From Deltaproteobacteria bacterium (GTDB taxonomy: Bacteria; Desulfobacterota; Binatia; UBA9968), in the NCBI GenBank assembly GCA_009379725.1, contig WHTF01000002.1, forward strand, positions 39,531-103,530: a stretch of 64,000 nucleotides of DNA, read 5' to 3'. Positions 38,517-46,979 of the stretch are shown here, one piece after another. The notes under the pieces are model-generated. The model was not told the origin of the DNA, did not search any database, and saw only the letters and a program-made list of their open reading frames with translations. The position numbers and the translations under genes are program-made. The stretch's first letter is position 1, and every line of letters begins with the position of its first letter.

Positions 38517-38782
38517 TCGATTTCGGCGTGTTTTTTCCAACGTTGTTGCGCTGCCCTTTGTGCGATTTCCAACCTTTGTTTTTTTGACAGCTTCTTGGCC
38601 CTAGCCCTCCCACCCTTCAACCCACCCTTGCGCCCGATCTCGGCAAGGTACTCTGATATAGGGGAACGCTTCGACTGTTCTTCGGGAGATTCTTTGGCAG
38701 GTTCTTCTGTAGAGGGCCGCACGATCTCAGTGGCTAGTTGATTAGCGTCCTTCGGCGGCTTCCCCTTTCTTGAGCGGTTCAT
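38513..38782 (-). CDS. Small basic protein with RKGGLKGG motif
   Basis: This 89-residue protein has a Pro/Glu-rich first half and a basic second half (IGRKGGLKGGRARAKKLSKKQRLEIAQRAAQQRWKK). The basic half resembles histone-H1-like or conjugation-linked small proteins. It is encoded convergently with the preceding passenger gene, just inside the right end of the IS1 element. It may bind nucleic acid; no function is known. Confidence 0.6.
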   Translation of the reverse strand: MNRSRKGKPPKDANQLATEIVRPSTEEPAKESPEEQSKRSPISEYLAEIGRKGGLKGGRARAKKLSKKQRLEIAQRAAQQRWKKHAEID

Positions 38783-38822
38783 GCATTCGACTGTACCAGG
38801 ATTCTTGAAGGCTTCAAACTTT

Positions 38823-38847
38823 TTCTAATTCAAAATGAGTCACTACC
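38823..38847. repeat. Right inverted end of IS1-family element
   Basis: This is the complement of the left end. Read inward on the minus strand it is GGTAGTGACTCATTTT then GAATTAGAA. The base after it starts the GGAAAATC target duplication. Confidence 0.92.
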
Positions 38848-38948
38848 GGAAAATCCTGTTTCTTGACTTCCTGACCAAGAACCTCCGAGTAAAATTTCAC
38901 CGCCCGGTCCAAGTCCAAAACTGTGATATCAACACCAAACGATTTCAT
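38848..38948 (-). pseudogene. VOC/glyoxalase-like gene, 5' part before the IS insertion
   Basis: From the ATG at 38948 it encodes MKSFGVDITVLDLDRAVKF and YSEVLGQEVKKQDFP, the first beta-alpha-beta module of a VOC-family (glyoxalase/bleomycin resistance) protein. The IS1-family element cuts it in the DFP codons. Its continuation is at 35530-35614. Confidence 0.85.
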
Positions 38949-39058
38949 TGGCCATTCATTAGCTCCTTCTCGAGATCTCGCCGAGGTTGTCATCATACAA
39001 CCCGCTAAATACCACAAGACACGTGTTTTACTCAAAACCACACAAGATGAGAAAAAAA

Positions 39059-40323
39059 CTATTCTTCAGGCGGCTTCGGTTCATCGCTCGATAGCAGCCC
39101 CTTCGATGCCAACGTCGAAGACATTCGTTGCGCGACAGAATGATCAATCAGCGCTTGTATAGTCGGATTCACTTGACGAATCATGACTTTTTGGCAGAAC
39201 AGTGAAAAACCAAAATGGGCGACTAATTTCCCGATCAGTTCGTCAGCAAAACTCGAGCTGATCATTCCAATACCAGAAAACTCCAAGATGACACGAGATG
39301 CCCCTTCAGCAAATGTATTTAGCACTAGATTTCTAACCCTCTCTCCGGACCGCCGGGTCGCTGTCCCATGCGCTACATCTTGGACTTTGATCAAGTGTTC
39401 ACCGGTTTCGGTTTCTAATGCCTCCATCCGCAAATTGATATGCTGGTATTGCTCTCCCCCAAGGGCGGCACTAACGTCCACCGGCCGGTTTGTATTAATC
39501 TGAAAATCAATTACAGCACCTGGCTTATTCCAGTTAGAAGGAATTTTCGGAAAAGTCTTGGTTTCAACTCCGTCAAAATACAAGGAAGAACCTCCCGAAA
39601 CAATATTCAGGCGTCCTTTATTGGTGCGAACAATTTCTGAAAGCCCCCAAAGACCATTTCCCTGGCCTATGTTTGGATCCCGTGTCACGCCTGGTTTAAC
39701 CGCAAGGGTAAGGCATCTAAAGACGTAGTTGGTTGATACTTTGAGCCGCGTAAGGATTGCAGAAGTCCCTGTCCATAATCTGCAATGCAAATCGCGACTC
39801 GCTCAGTGTTCCGATGAATTTGCATCATCACAAAGCCTGGTGAACCGTTGGAATGCTGGAGAACGTTATCCATGACTTCATTTAAACACCACTCAAAACT
39901 CTCTAGTACTCCCGTTGCGCATGCGTGATGTGTGGAGAAGGCGTTAACGAACAAAGATACTATTTCGCCTACTTCGCCAGCTTGATCAAACTTCCACACA
40001 GTGGAAATTGGGCTGATCTTTTCCCTATTGCCCGCAGAGTTAACAGTAATTGGGCTCATGAATCTACTTTTCACCAGAACGGGGGTTTGACTTTTAACTT
40101 CAAATTCCAAACCTTCGTGCTTGTGTAAATCTAGATATGCCGCAATCGGAACAACAGCGTCAGGAAACACTCTGTTGGTATCACGAAAATCTAGAACATA
40201 CTGATCGTAGCCTCTCCTCATGCCATCGAAGATCGCTTTTTGGAAGGAACTGAAACAAGTGATGTGAGATAAATCACCAAAAACAAGTCGGTTAGCGTCC
40301 CTTACAATGTTCGGTGTAGGCAT
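39059..40323 (-). pseudogene. GHKL ATPase / STAS-like DUF4325 protein, frameshifted
   Basis: The 5' part (from ATG 40323, GGGGG upstream) has an N-terminal domain and an ATPase core: FEWCLNEVMDNVLQHS (N box) and IADYGQGLLQSLRG (G1 box). The frame should continue as LDALTLAVKPGVTRDP, but near 39709 one base (an A in TTA-ACC) is missing. The rest (GQGNGLWGLSEIVRTNKGRL, then a STAS/DUF4325 domain RVILEFSGIGMISSSFADEL) is in the next frame. Such proteins resemble anti-sigma-factor kinases fused to an antagonist-like domain. One lost base could be a recent mutation, a sequencing error or programmed shifting; a pseudogene is the default reading. Confidence 0.75.
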
Positions 40324-40414
40324 AGTTTTCCCCCAACAATGTACGTTATTGCGGTAAGTGTACGGATTAGATCAGACCCAGTTACGCCCGTTATACAATC
40401 GCTGTACAGCGCTC

Positions 40415-40663
40415 TTATGTTGATGTCTCTTTGAGTCTCTTCTCCAGCTCTTTCGCGGTTACTCGATACTTGAACGCTTTGCGCCCATCGACAAATAGCA
40501 CCGGAACTTCTGCGCCGTACTTTTCCTGCAACTCGCGCGTGCCGTCGACATCGATCTCTTCTAGATCCAAGGGTATTTTTTTGGCCATCTCGCGAAGGGT
40601 CGCCTTCATTTCTTCGCAGAGGCAACAGTCGATTCGAGAATAGAGAATTAGCCGATGGCTCAT
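40415..40663 (-). CDS. Glutaredoxin-like thiol protein
   Basis: The 82-residue protein has a thioredoxin fold: LILYSRIDCCLCEEMKATL with an active-site CCLC, the cis-Pro stretch VPVLFVDGRKAF, and a final helix. It fits the DUF836/glutaredoxin family that reduces disulfides. Its start overlaps the stop of the AsmA-like gene by four bases, so it is co-translated. The target is unknown. Confidence 0.85.
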   Translation of the reverse strand: MSHRLILYSRIDCCLCEEMKATLREMAKKIPLDLEEIDVDGTRELQEKYGAEVPVLFVDGRKAFKYRVTAKELEKRLKETST

Positions 40664-43600
40664 TTGGGCGGCGCCATGATCTCGTTCTTCTTCTCGCCGT
40701 CACCTAAGCCGATAAGATTCTTCGGTATGCCGAGAACTCCCCAGAACCATTCCGAGAGCGTGCCGAGTGGGGCCGGCGTAATTGTCGGATCTTCAATGGG
40801 GCCTTTGATATTGAAGCTCGCCACTAAGAAGGAATTCTTGATGGCGGCGATGCCGCGGCCAAGCAGCGGTATGTGATGAATCGCCGAATCGATGCCGGCA
40901 AACGGACGCACGGCGACGACGAATTCGACCTCATCCTTCGACACGTCGATCTTGCCGGCGCCGGTCATGCGGAGATCGTCGCTATCCACCAGCAGATTTT
41001 CGGTGCGATAAACTCCTTTGTCCACTTTGAAATCTCCAGTGATTTTGCGGAAACGAATGCCCTGTTTCGCCAGATCCGGCAGTTGAAGGGTAAACCAGCG
41101 CGATAAATCCAGAAGATTTAAGATCTGCACCACGATACGCATGCGGTGAATCGTCCCGTCCTCGATCTCGAGATTAAAAACTCCGCTCAGGTTTCTTTTG
41201 CGTTCAGCATCGTCGTTCCCATTGGTTTGCAAACTCCCGCTCATATTGACTCGTCCCGTCATCTCGGTTGTGGTCATATCGAACCAGCGGAGAAAGGACT
41301 GGACCGGAACGCCTTGAATCTTGGAATCGGCAGTGATGCCCAGAGTATCGGGACGATCGGTGATGATCGTAACGCCCTGCGCGGTGCCGCCGCCTGCGAC
41401 GCGCGCCGTGAGATCGGTCAAGCGCCATACTCTGCGATCAAGGGTGACGGCGGTTTTCAAGCCGCCGAATTCCAAGTCCTTGATTTTTCCCTTGGCCAGG
41501 GCGATGCGACCTTGTGCCTGCAGATTGACATAGAAGTCACTCGACTCCGCGTCGACCTGAGATAGCAGGTAAGTAATATCCAGGTTCGGCGCCGCGAAAT
41601 CAAAAATGAGCTGCGGCTTCTCGGCGTAACGCCATCGCCCATTGACGCTGCTGGGGAGCCCGACGAGCAAACCCTGCAAATTTTGGAAATCGATCCCGGT
41701 TTCGTCGATTTTAATTTTCCCATTCAATTCGCGAATGGGCTGCAACAACGGTTGGGTCGTGAGCTGAACGTTGATGAGATCCACAGTGCCCGTGAGCTTA
41801 CGATTCTCTTTGTCCGATAGCGACCCCTGGTAGCGGACAGCGCCGCGCACGATCCCGGGATCCTGGATGGACCCGGATGACAGCAACAGCCGCGTGAGCG
41901 CTCCGGCCTTGATGCCCGTTGAATCAACCCTCAAATCGAACATGCCATCCACCGAGCCATAATCCTTTAGCAGCAGATTGATCTGAATCGGGGATCCGGA
42001 TATCAGTCCCTTGATTCTCTCCCCTTTGATCTCTCTGGCGGTGAAAACGAGATCGCCCGTAAGATCGGTCAAGGATAAATCGTCCTTGCGCAGCCGGGCG
42101 CTATCCAACGCAAGCTTTCCCTGCATCTGCGACGGCGCGTCCTTAACGAGGCGCAAAGACAGATGACCCCTGGCCCTGCCGCCCAGTTCCTGAAGAGAAG
42201 AAGCCATCGTGGTCGCTTCGGTCGTATAGATCCCCAGCTTCAGTTGTTCTCTAAGCTCCGCCAGTTCCAGATCGCCCCAGGCGTGCAAAGTGAACTCGCG
42301 CTCATCCGGAGCATAGGTTCCATTGACGCTACTCAGCCGTGAACGACCATAACTTGCTTCGCCGCCGGTAAAGACGATCACGCCCTTCCTCAAGATGATA
42401 TGGCCTTGCACTCCGCGCAGCGGCAGAGCCTCCTTCGTGTCAAGCCTAATTCCCACGTTGCGCAGCTCGGCTTCGAACCAGATATGCTCTTTAATGCCGG
42501 TCTCGACCCAACGGCGCATCTCTGAAAGACTGGCATTCAAGCCGGCCTTCTTCAGATACAACTCGCCTTCCTGTAAGCTCGCCACCAAGTTCTCCAGTTG
42601 AGATGATGCGACGAGTTTCACCGGAATCAATTTTTGCAGTGCCGTAATCGGCATCGGCAGAGACGAGAAATTCAGTTGAAAGTGAGGATCGTTGCGGTCC
42701 AGGGATCGGATCTCGCCCTGCATCGAAAATTTCACTTCATCGGAGCGAAAATTCAGTTGCGAGAGGGCGATTCGTTGCGGGCTCCAGTCGATCGCAAAAC
42801 TCGCTCGACCATCACCGAGAGTCAGGGGCGCGGCATAGAGCTCCGGCGCATCGATCCCAAGCTGCCTGAACTCAAGGTCGCCGGTGAAGTGCAAGCTTTC
42901 AGATGGGCGACCCTCGACGCGCACGTGCTGGGCAAAATACCCACTGATCGACTCGAGGGGAATACGACGGCCGGAGTAATAAAGCAAAAGATTCGCCGGT
43001 ACATCGACTAGTTCTATATCCGCGCTCCACCAAGAGCTGCGAAATTTCAGAACCTCTTCGAGCGACACCAGTCTCCCGTTGGCGCTGACACGGGTCTGTT
43101 TAGCATCTTTTTCCAGAGTACCCTTCAACGTGAATTGCAGAGCGGGTCCAAGGGGTTTGTTCTTCTCGGCCTTCAACAGATTTTGCATAAACTCCCGGAG
43201 CCGCCGGCCTCGAACCCGCTCGACGTCGGCGTCGACATCGCGTAGGCGAAACGTTACCGGAGCTCCTTGCGTCCGTTGATCGATCCATTCGATTTGACCT
43301 TTTTGAACTTTGATTGAGCGCAAATCGAACTGAAATTCGCTGTTCTGCTCTTTCAGAAACGGCAGATTTAGAAATTTGTCGAGCAGCGGAATGCGACCGT
43401 CCTTATCGCGCACGATTTGAGCGGTCGGTTTGAACAGACGAACCTCATAAAAAATCAGCTTTCTTTGCAAGAGCGGTAGCAGGGCAACTCGGGCTGTAAT
43501 TCGTTCCGCGACAATGAGAGGCTGAGCGGCGGCAGGTTCGGATAAAGCCAGGTCGCGGAACGCGATGCCGGAGATCCAGCCGATTTCCAAATCCGCTTCG

Positions 43601-43761
43601 CCCAACTGAACCTTAAACTCCGTCTGCTGCTCCAGCTGGCTCACGAGAAAACGGCGGAACTCACCGACGCGCACCAAATAGTAGAAAGCGAGGCTTGCTA
43701 TGATCACGAATAGGAAGGAGGTCGCTACAATGAAACCGCAGAGCTTGAGAAACTTTTTCAT
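40660..43761 (-). CDS. AsmA-family protein
   Basis: This protein of about 1033 residues, if started at the ATG at 43761, has one N-terminal membrane helix (LCGFIVATSFLFVIIASLAFYYLV) and a very long periplasmic part of repeated beta strands. The early part resembles AsmA/DUF748, and the C-terminal region (GRVNMSGSLQTNGN, TGDFKVDKGVYRTENLLVDSDDLRMTGAGKID) is the AsmA-like C-terminal domain. Members bridge the envelope and move phospholipids to the outer membrane, which indicates a Gram-negative cell. A GTG at 43809 gives a 16-residue longer form; neither start has a good ribosome site. Confidence 0.88.
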   Translation of the reverse strand: MKKFLKLCGFIVATSFLFVIIASLAFYYLVRVGEFRRFLVSQLEQQTEFKVQLGEADLEIGWISGIAFRDLALSEPAAAQPLIVAERITARVALLPLLQRKLIFYEVRLFKPTAQIVRDKDGRIPLLDKFLNLPFLKEQNSEFQFDLRSIKVQKGQIEWIDQRTQGAPVTFRLRDVDADVERVRGRRLREFMQNLLKAEKNKPLGPALQFTLKGTLEKDAKQTRVSANGRLVSLEEVLKFRSSWWSADIELVDVPANLLLYYSGRRIPLESISGYFAQHVRVEGRPSESLHFTGDLEFRQLGIDAPELYAAPLTLGDGRASFAIDWSPQRIALSQLNFRSDEVKFSMQGEIRSLDRNDPHFQLNFSSLPMPITALQKLIPVKLVASSQLENLVASLQEGELYLKKAGLNASLSEMRRWVETGIKEHIWFEAELRNVGIRLDTKEALPLRGVQGHIILRKGVIVFTGGEASYGRSRLSSVNGTYAPDEREFTLHAWGDLELAELREQLKLGIYTTEATTMASSLQELGGRARGHLSLRLVKDAPSQMQGKLALDSARLRKDDLSLTDLTGDLVFTAREIKGERIKGLISGSPIQINLLLKDYGSVDGMFDLRVDSTGIKAGALTRLLLSSGSIQDPGIVRGAVRYQGSLSDKENRKLTGTVDLINVQLTTQPLLQPIRELNGKIKIDETGIDFQNLQGLLVGLPSSVNGRWRYAEKPQLIFDFAAPNLDITYLLSQVDAESSDFYVNLQAQGRIALAKGKIKDLEFGGLKTAVTLDRRVWRLTDLTARVAGGGTAQGVTIITDRPDTLGITADSKIQGVPVQSFLRWFDMTTTEMTGRVNMSGSLQTNGNDDAERKRNLSGVFNLEIEDGTIHRMRIVVQILNLLDLSRWFTLQLPDLAKQGIRFRKITGDFKVDKGVYRTENLLVDSDDLRMTGAGKIDVSKDEVEFVVAVRPFAGIDSAIHHIPLLGRGIAAIKNSFLVASFNIKGPIEDPTITPAPLGTLSEWFWGVLGIPKNLIGLGDGEKKNEIMAPPK

Positions 43762-44181
43762 AGGAAGCCGCGGGCAAAATCTGTCTTTGCCCTTGCCGGA
43801 CAAAATCACCTTTCTGCGATTTATGTCATGCTAAAGGAACTCTAATTGAGGCGCAAGCGAGCGCCAAAGTCACAGGTGTTCAGCCACAAAGGCGCGCATT
43901 TTGCACCGTCCCCTTGTCGAATGTGAATCAGGCATCATGCAACGGCAAACGTCCCAGGAAAGCATTTATTATGGATATTCTCATCGCGAGATTGGGACAA
44001 TGCCGAAGAGTATTGACGTTAAACCGGCAAGCCGCATGCACATTAAATGCTAAACGGCGCCTTGCTTCTCTGGGCGAGCAAACACATCTTGTGCTGCTCT
44101 CCTTGACAGCATAGGGTGAACTTGTTAGAAAAAAAAATCTTTTAATCAAAGTGGCAGCTAAACCATCCTCGGAGGGAAACC
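43762..44181. other. Divergent intergenic region
   Basis: This 420-base region has no supported gene. Short open frames on both strands around 43914-44149 lack family features and overlap each other. Promoters for the AsmA-like gene and for the small DNA-binding gene must lie here. GGAGGG precedes the latter. Confidence 0.4.
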
Positions 44182-44376
44182 ATGCTGGAAAGAGAAGAGG
44201 AGCTGCTAAACAGCAAACAAGTTGCAGTGATTCTCGACATGAGTCCAGACACCGTAAATGAGTTCGCGCGAAAAAACATTCTTCCCGCCTTTAAAAAGGG
44301 AAAGCAATGGAGATTTCGCAAGCGAGATATTTCGGTGTTCTTCAAAAAACAATCCAGAGACATACGTGATGCTTAA
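44182..44376 (+). CDS. Excisionase-type helix-turn-helix protein
   Basis: This 64-residue protein is a MerR-like helix-turn-helix of the excisionase/HTH_17 type. LLNSKQVAVILDMSPDTVNEFARKNILPA forms the two helices, and KKGKQWRFRKRDISVFF is the wing. Such proteins regulate transcription or control excision of elements. No integrase is seen nearby, so a regulator is more likely. It sits 30 bases upstream of the methyltransferase gene on the same strand. GGAGGG is a good ribosome site. Confidence 0.8.
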   Translation: MLEREEELLNSKQVAVILDMSPDTVNEFARKNILPAFKKGKQWRFRKRDISVFFKKQSRDIRDA

Positions 44377-44406
44377 GATTTACATCTTAGCTTTGGGGTG
44401 GCGGTA

Positions 44407-45093
44407 ATGGCAGATAGCGAGGCGCATGAGAGCAAAATCTATGCAGAATTCGCCCCTCTCTATGACAAAATATTCGGCAAGATTTTCTATTCTCGCTTAG
44501 AACGCGTCATCGAAGATCTCGATATCCCGCCTGGGGCAAAAATCTTAGAGGTAGGTGCAGGAACCGGCACTTCGTTCCCGGCGTATCCGACCCACTGCGA
44601 AGTCACCGGAATCGATTTGGCGCCCGACATGTTGGCTCGAGCGCGCCAGAAGATAAAGGAGAATGGCTGGGCGCATTTCAAGGTCATGGAGATGAATGCC
44701 CTCAGTCTTGATTTCCCGGACAACACTTTTGATTACGTGATGGCTTTCCATGTCGTCACGGTCGTGCCCGATCCGATCCGGATGATCGCTGAGGCCAAAA
44801 GAGTGTGCAAGCCCGGCGGCAAAATCGTCATCGTAAACCACTTTACCAGCGATGTCCCGGTTCTTGGCTCCATGACGGAGGCCCTGGATCCGCTCACTAA
44901 GAAATTAGGCTGGCGGACCAACTTGCGTTTAAAGCCCTTCATCGAGGCGGCTGACTTGTCGGTCGAAAGAGCTTACAAGCTGTCAAAAACGTCGCTCTAC
45001 ACGGTGGTATTGAGCACTAAAACCAGCAAGGGGCGACACTTTACTAATGGCGTTACCAATGGCAGTGCCAGCAAAACCAAGAAGCGGCACTAA
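44407..45093 (+). CDS. SAM-dependent methyltransferase, PmtA-like
   Basis: The 228-residue protein starts at the ATG at 44407; a GTG at 44398 is the alternative. It has motif I ILEVGAGTGTSF, the acidic loop GIDLAP, motif post-I MEMNALSLDFPDNTFDYVMAFHVVTVVPDP and CKPGGKIVIVNHF. The order and spacing match phosphatidylethanolamine N-methyltransferase of the PmtA type, which makes phosphatidylcholine, and ubiquinone/menaquinone-type methyltransferases. The C-terminus is basic and lacks a clear membrane helix. Its preference for lipids is inferred. It lies next to an outer-membrane lipid transport candidate on the other strand. Confidence 0.75.
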   Translation: MADSEAHESKIYAEFAPLYDKIFGKIFYSRLERVIEDLDIPPGAKILEVGAGTGTSFPAYPTHCEVTGIDLAPDMLARARQKIKENGWAHFKVMEMNALSLDFPDNTFDYVMAFHVVTVVPDPIRMIAEAKRVCKPGGKIVIVNHFTSDVPVLGSMTEALDPLTKKLGWRTNLRLKPFIEAADLSVERAYKLSKTSLYTVVLSTKTSKGRHFTNGVTNGSASKTKKRH

Positions 45094-45183
45094 ATCATAG
45101 CTTTACGGGTACACCCGAGCGGCAGCGTTTCGCTAGAGATGACAATCGGCTACGCGCGCCTCGGCATGGAGATCGTAGAACGA

Positions 45184-45381
45184 CTAGCGAGGAAGGTCTT
45201 TAGACTTCTCGTCTTTAGCTTCTTTTTCGGAATCCTCACTGTCGTCGCTGCTGACACCTTTCTTGAAGTCTCTGATTGCCTTGCCCAATCCGCTACCGAT
45301 TTGCGGCAGTTTGCTGGGTCCGAAAATCACCAGGGCAATGACTAAAATGATCAAAAGTTCTTGAATGCCGAATCCGAACAT
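45184..45381 (-). CDS. tatA: Twin-arginine translocase subunit TatA
   Basis: The 65-residue protein has the short N-terminal helix MFGFGIQELLIILVIALVIF, the hinge FGPSKLPQIGSGLGKAIRDFKKG and an acidic, lysine-rich tail. This is the standard TatA layout: it forms the channel for folded proteins with TatBC. tatB and tatC are not in this window. AGGAGG precedes the ATG. It follows the HtrA gene by eight bases and probably shares its transcript. Confidence 0.95.
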   Translation of the reverse strand: MFGFGIQELLIILVIALVIFGPSKLPQIGSGLGKAIRDFKKGVSSDDSEDSEKEAKDEKSKDLPR

Positions 45382-45389
45382 GAGCCCTC

Positions 45390-46826
45390 CTAATTCTTAC
45401 GCCTCAGAGCGAAGAATACCGCGTTATCTCCCCGTTGGACAAGGAGCAAGATTCGATCGCCCCGTCTGCCTTGACGCACGGCGCGTTCAAAATCTTTGAC
45501 ACTATTGACGGGCCTCTGATTGACTTCACGAATCACATCCGCCGGCTCGACACCCACTTGGTGCGCCGGGCTGCCAGAGTGCACTTCGAGAACCAACACT
45601 CCCCTGATAGAACTCAATCCCAGCCGGCGCGAACTCTCGGGCGTGACCCGTTGAACACGCAAACCCAGCTCCGGATCTCGTGTTTCGGCCTGTGGGTTGG
45701 CATCGCCGTCTTCCGGTAACTCGCCGATACGCACTGAAATCATACGCTCGATTTTTTCCCGAACTATCTTCAAGGTGGCCTTCTGCCCAGGTGCCGTATC
45801 CGCGATCATGGTACGAAGGTCGGGATTCTTGGCAAGAGGCTTGCCGTTGAATTCGACAATCACGTCGCCCATTTTGACACCCGCCTCTGCCGCGGGGCTC
45901 TTCTCGGTAACCTCCGTAACGACCTGTATGTCGCCGGCAAAATGCGTCAGGCCGGAAGATGAAGCGATTTGAGGAGAAATACCTTGTGCACGAATACCGA
46001 ACCAACCACGCACCACTTTGCCGTTTTTTCTGAGTTGGTCCGCGACTTTTTTTGCCAGATCCATGGGAATGGCAAAACCAATGCCGATATTGCCGCCGGA
46101 CTGGCTGAAAATAGCGCTGTTAACACCCACCACCTCGCCGACCGCATTGATCAGTGGACCCCCGCTATTGCCGGGATTAATCGATGCGTCGGTCTGAATG
46201 AAGTTGTCGTAGGGTCCGGCGCCGATCACTCGGCCCTTAGCACTGACAATCCCCGCCGTCACCGTATGCTCAAGGCCGAACGGATTGCCGATCGCCATGA
46301 CCCAATCCCCGACATCCAAGTGGCTTGACTTGCCGAGACGAGCAAACGGGAGAGACACAGGGGTCTTGCGGATTTTGATCAATGCCAGATCGGTTCTATC
46401 GTCTTTGCCGATCAGGCGCGCGTCATGTTCCGACTGATCGGCAAGTTTCACTTTGATTGCATCGGCATTTCTGACGACGTGGTAACTGGTCAAGATCTCA
46501 CCGTCCTTACTGATCAGGATACCCGAGCCGAGACTTCTCTGACTGTTGTCTCGGGATTGCCCCTCGCCGAAGAACCGACCAAAGAATTCATCGATGGGAT
46601 CGCCGGAGTTGCTAGGCGCGGCGCGTTGCGCCGTGGTCGAGATATTGACAACGATCGGCATGGTTCGCTTGGCGATGGCCGCAAAAGAAGGAGGCCGGGT
46701 TTCCAGGGCGGTCTGATTTGCCGCGGTCGCGCTCGGCTGCCAATGACTGAGCATAACCGCAACGGCCAGAAACGATCCGAATCCTAAGCCGGATACCCAC
46801 CGCCAAGAACACCTTATAGGGAACAT
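45390..46826 (-). CDS. HtrA/DegP-like periplasmic serine protease
   Basis: The 478-residue protein begins with an export signal (WVSGLGFGSFLAVAVMLSHW). The trypsin-like domain has the catalytic His in SYHVVRNADAI, Asp in DRTDLALIKI and Ser in PGNSGGPLINAVG. Two PDZ domains follow: about residues 275-365 (GWFGIRAQGI, GDVIVEFNGKPL) and a second near the C-terminus (LRVQRVTPES, PADVIREVNQRPV). This is the DegQ/DegP type, which cleaves misfolded envelope proteins. It is the upstream gene of tatA, so both serve the periplasm. The start has GAGGA upstream. Confidence 0.93.
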   Translation of the reverse strand: MFPIRCSWRWVSGLGFGSFLAVAVMLSHWQPSATAANQTALETRPPSFAAIAKRTMPIVVNISTTAQRAAPSNSGDPIDEFFGRFFGEGQSRDNSQRSLGSGILISKDGEILTSYHVVRNADAIKVKLADQSEHDARLIGKDDRTDLALIKIRKTPVSLPFARLGKSSHLDVGDWVMAIGNPFGLEHTVTAGIVSAKGRVIGAGPYDNFIQTDASINPGNSGGPLINAVGEVVGVNSAIFSQSGGNIGIGFAIPMDLAKKVADQLRKNGKVVRGWFGIRAQGISPQIASSSGLTHFAGDIQVVTEVTEKSPAAEAGVKMGDVIVEFNGKPLAKNPDLRTMIADTAPGQKATLKIVREKIERMISVRIGELPEDGDANPQAETRDPELGLRVQRVTPESSRRLGLSSIRGVLVLEVHSGSPAHQVGVEPADVIREVNQRPVNSVKDFERAVRQGRRGDRILLLVQRGDNAVFFALRRKN

Positions 46827-46979
46827 TCTGCTTCCTCTCTTTTATGCCTGTGTAAAACGAACTAGAAGCTATCAGATTTTTACGCTGCGTTTAAGCACCT
46901 GCCAAGGGTGCCAAAACTCATTTGCAAATCCGCATGCCAATCGTTAAGAAGAAGTCGGAGTCGTGACTTCAAGGATAAC

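Larger units (their letters stand above)
35615..38847. mobile_element. IS1-family element with toxin-antitoxin passenger genes
   Basis: The 3233-bp element is bounded by inverted ends of about 25 bp beginning GGTAGTGACTCATTTT, similar to IS1-type ends (GGTAATGACTCC). It is flanked by an exact 8-bp direct repeat GGAAAATC (35607-35614 and 38848-38855), the target duplication expected for IS1. It interrupts a VOC-family gene, whose frame rejoins perfectly without it. The left third is a decayed IS1 transposase; the rest holds a HigB/HigA-ImmA module, an associated unknown gene and a small basic protein gene. A plain IS1 is about 770 bp. The passenger DNA is visibly richer in A and T than its flanks. 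Confidence 0.92.

Noticed and set aside
43914..44149. Two overlapping small frames in the intergenic region on opposite strands
   Set aside because: They mirror each other, lack ribosome sites and match nothing recognised.
46827..46979. Possible magnesium riboswitch upstream of mgtE
   Set aside because: No M-box-like conserved pairing could be seen in this short 5' region.
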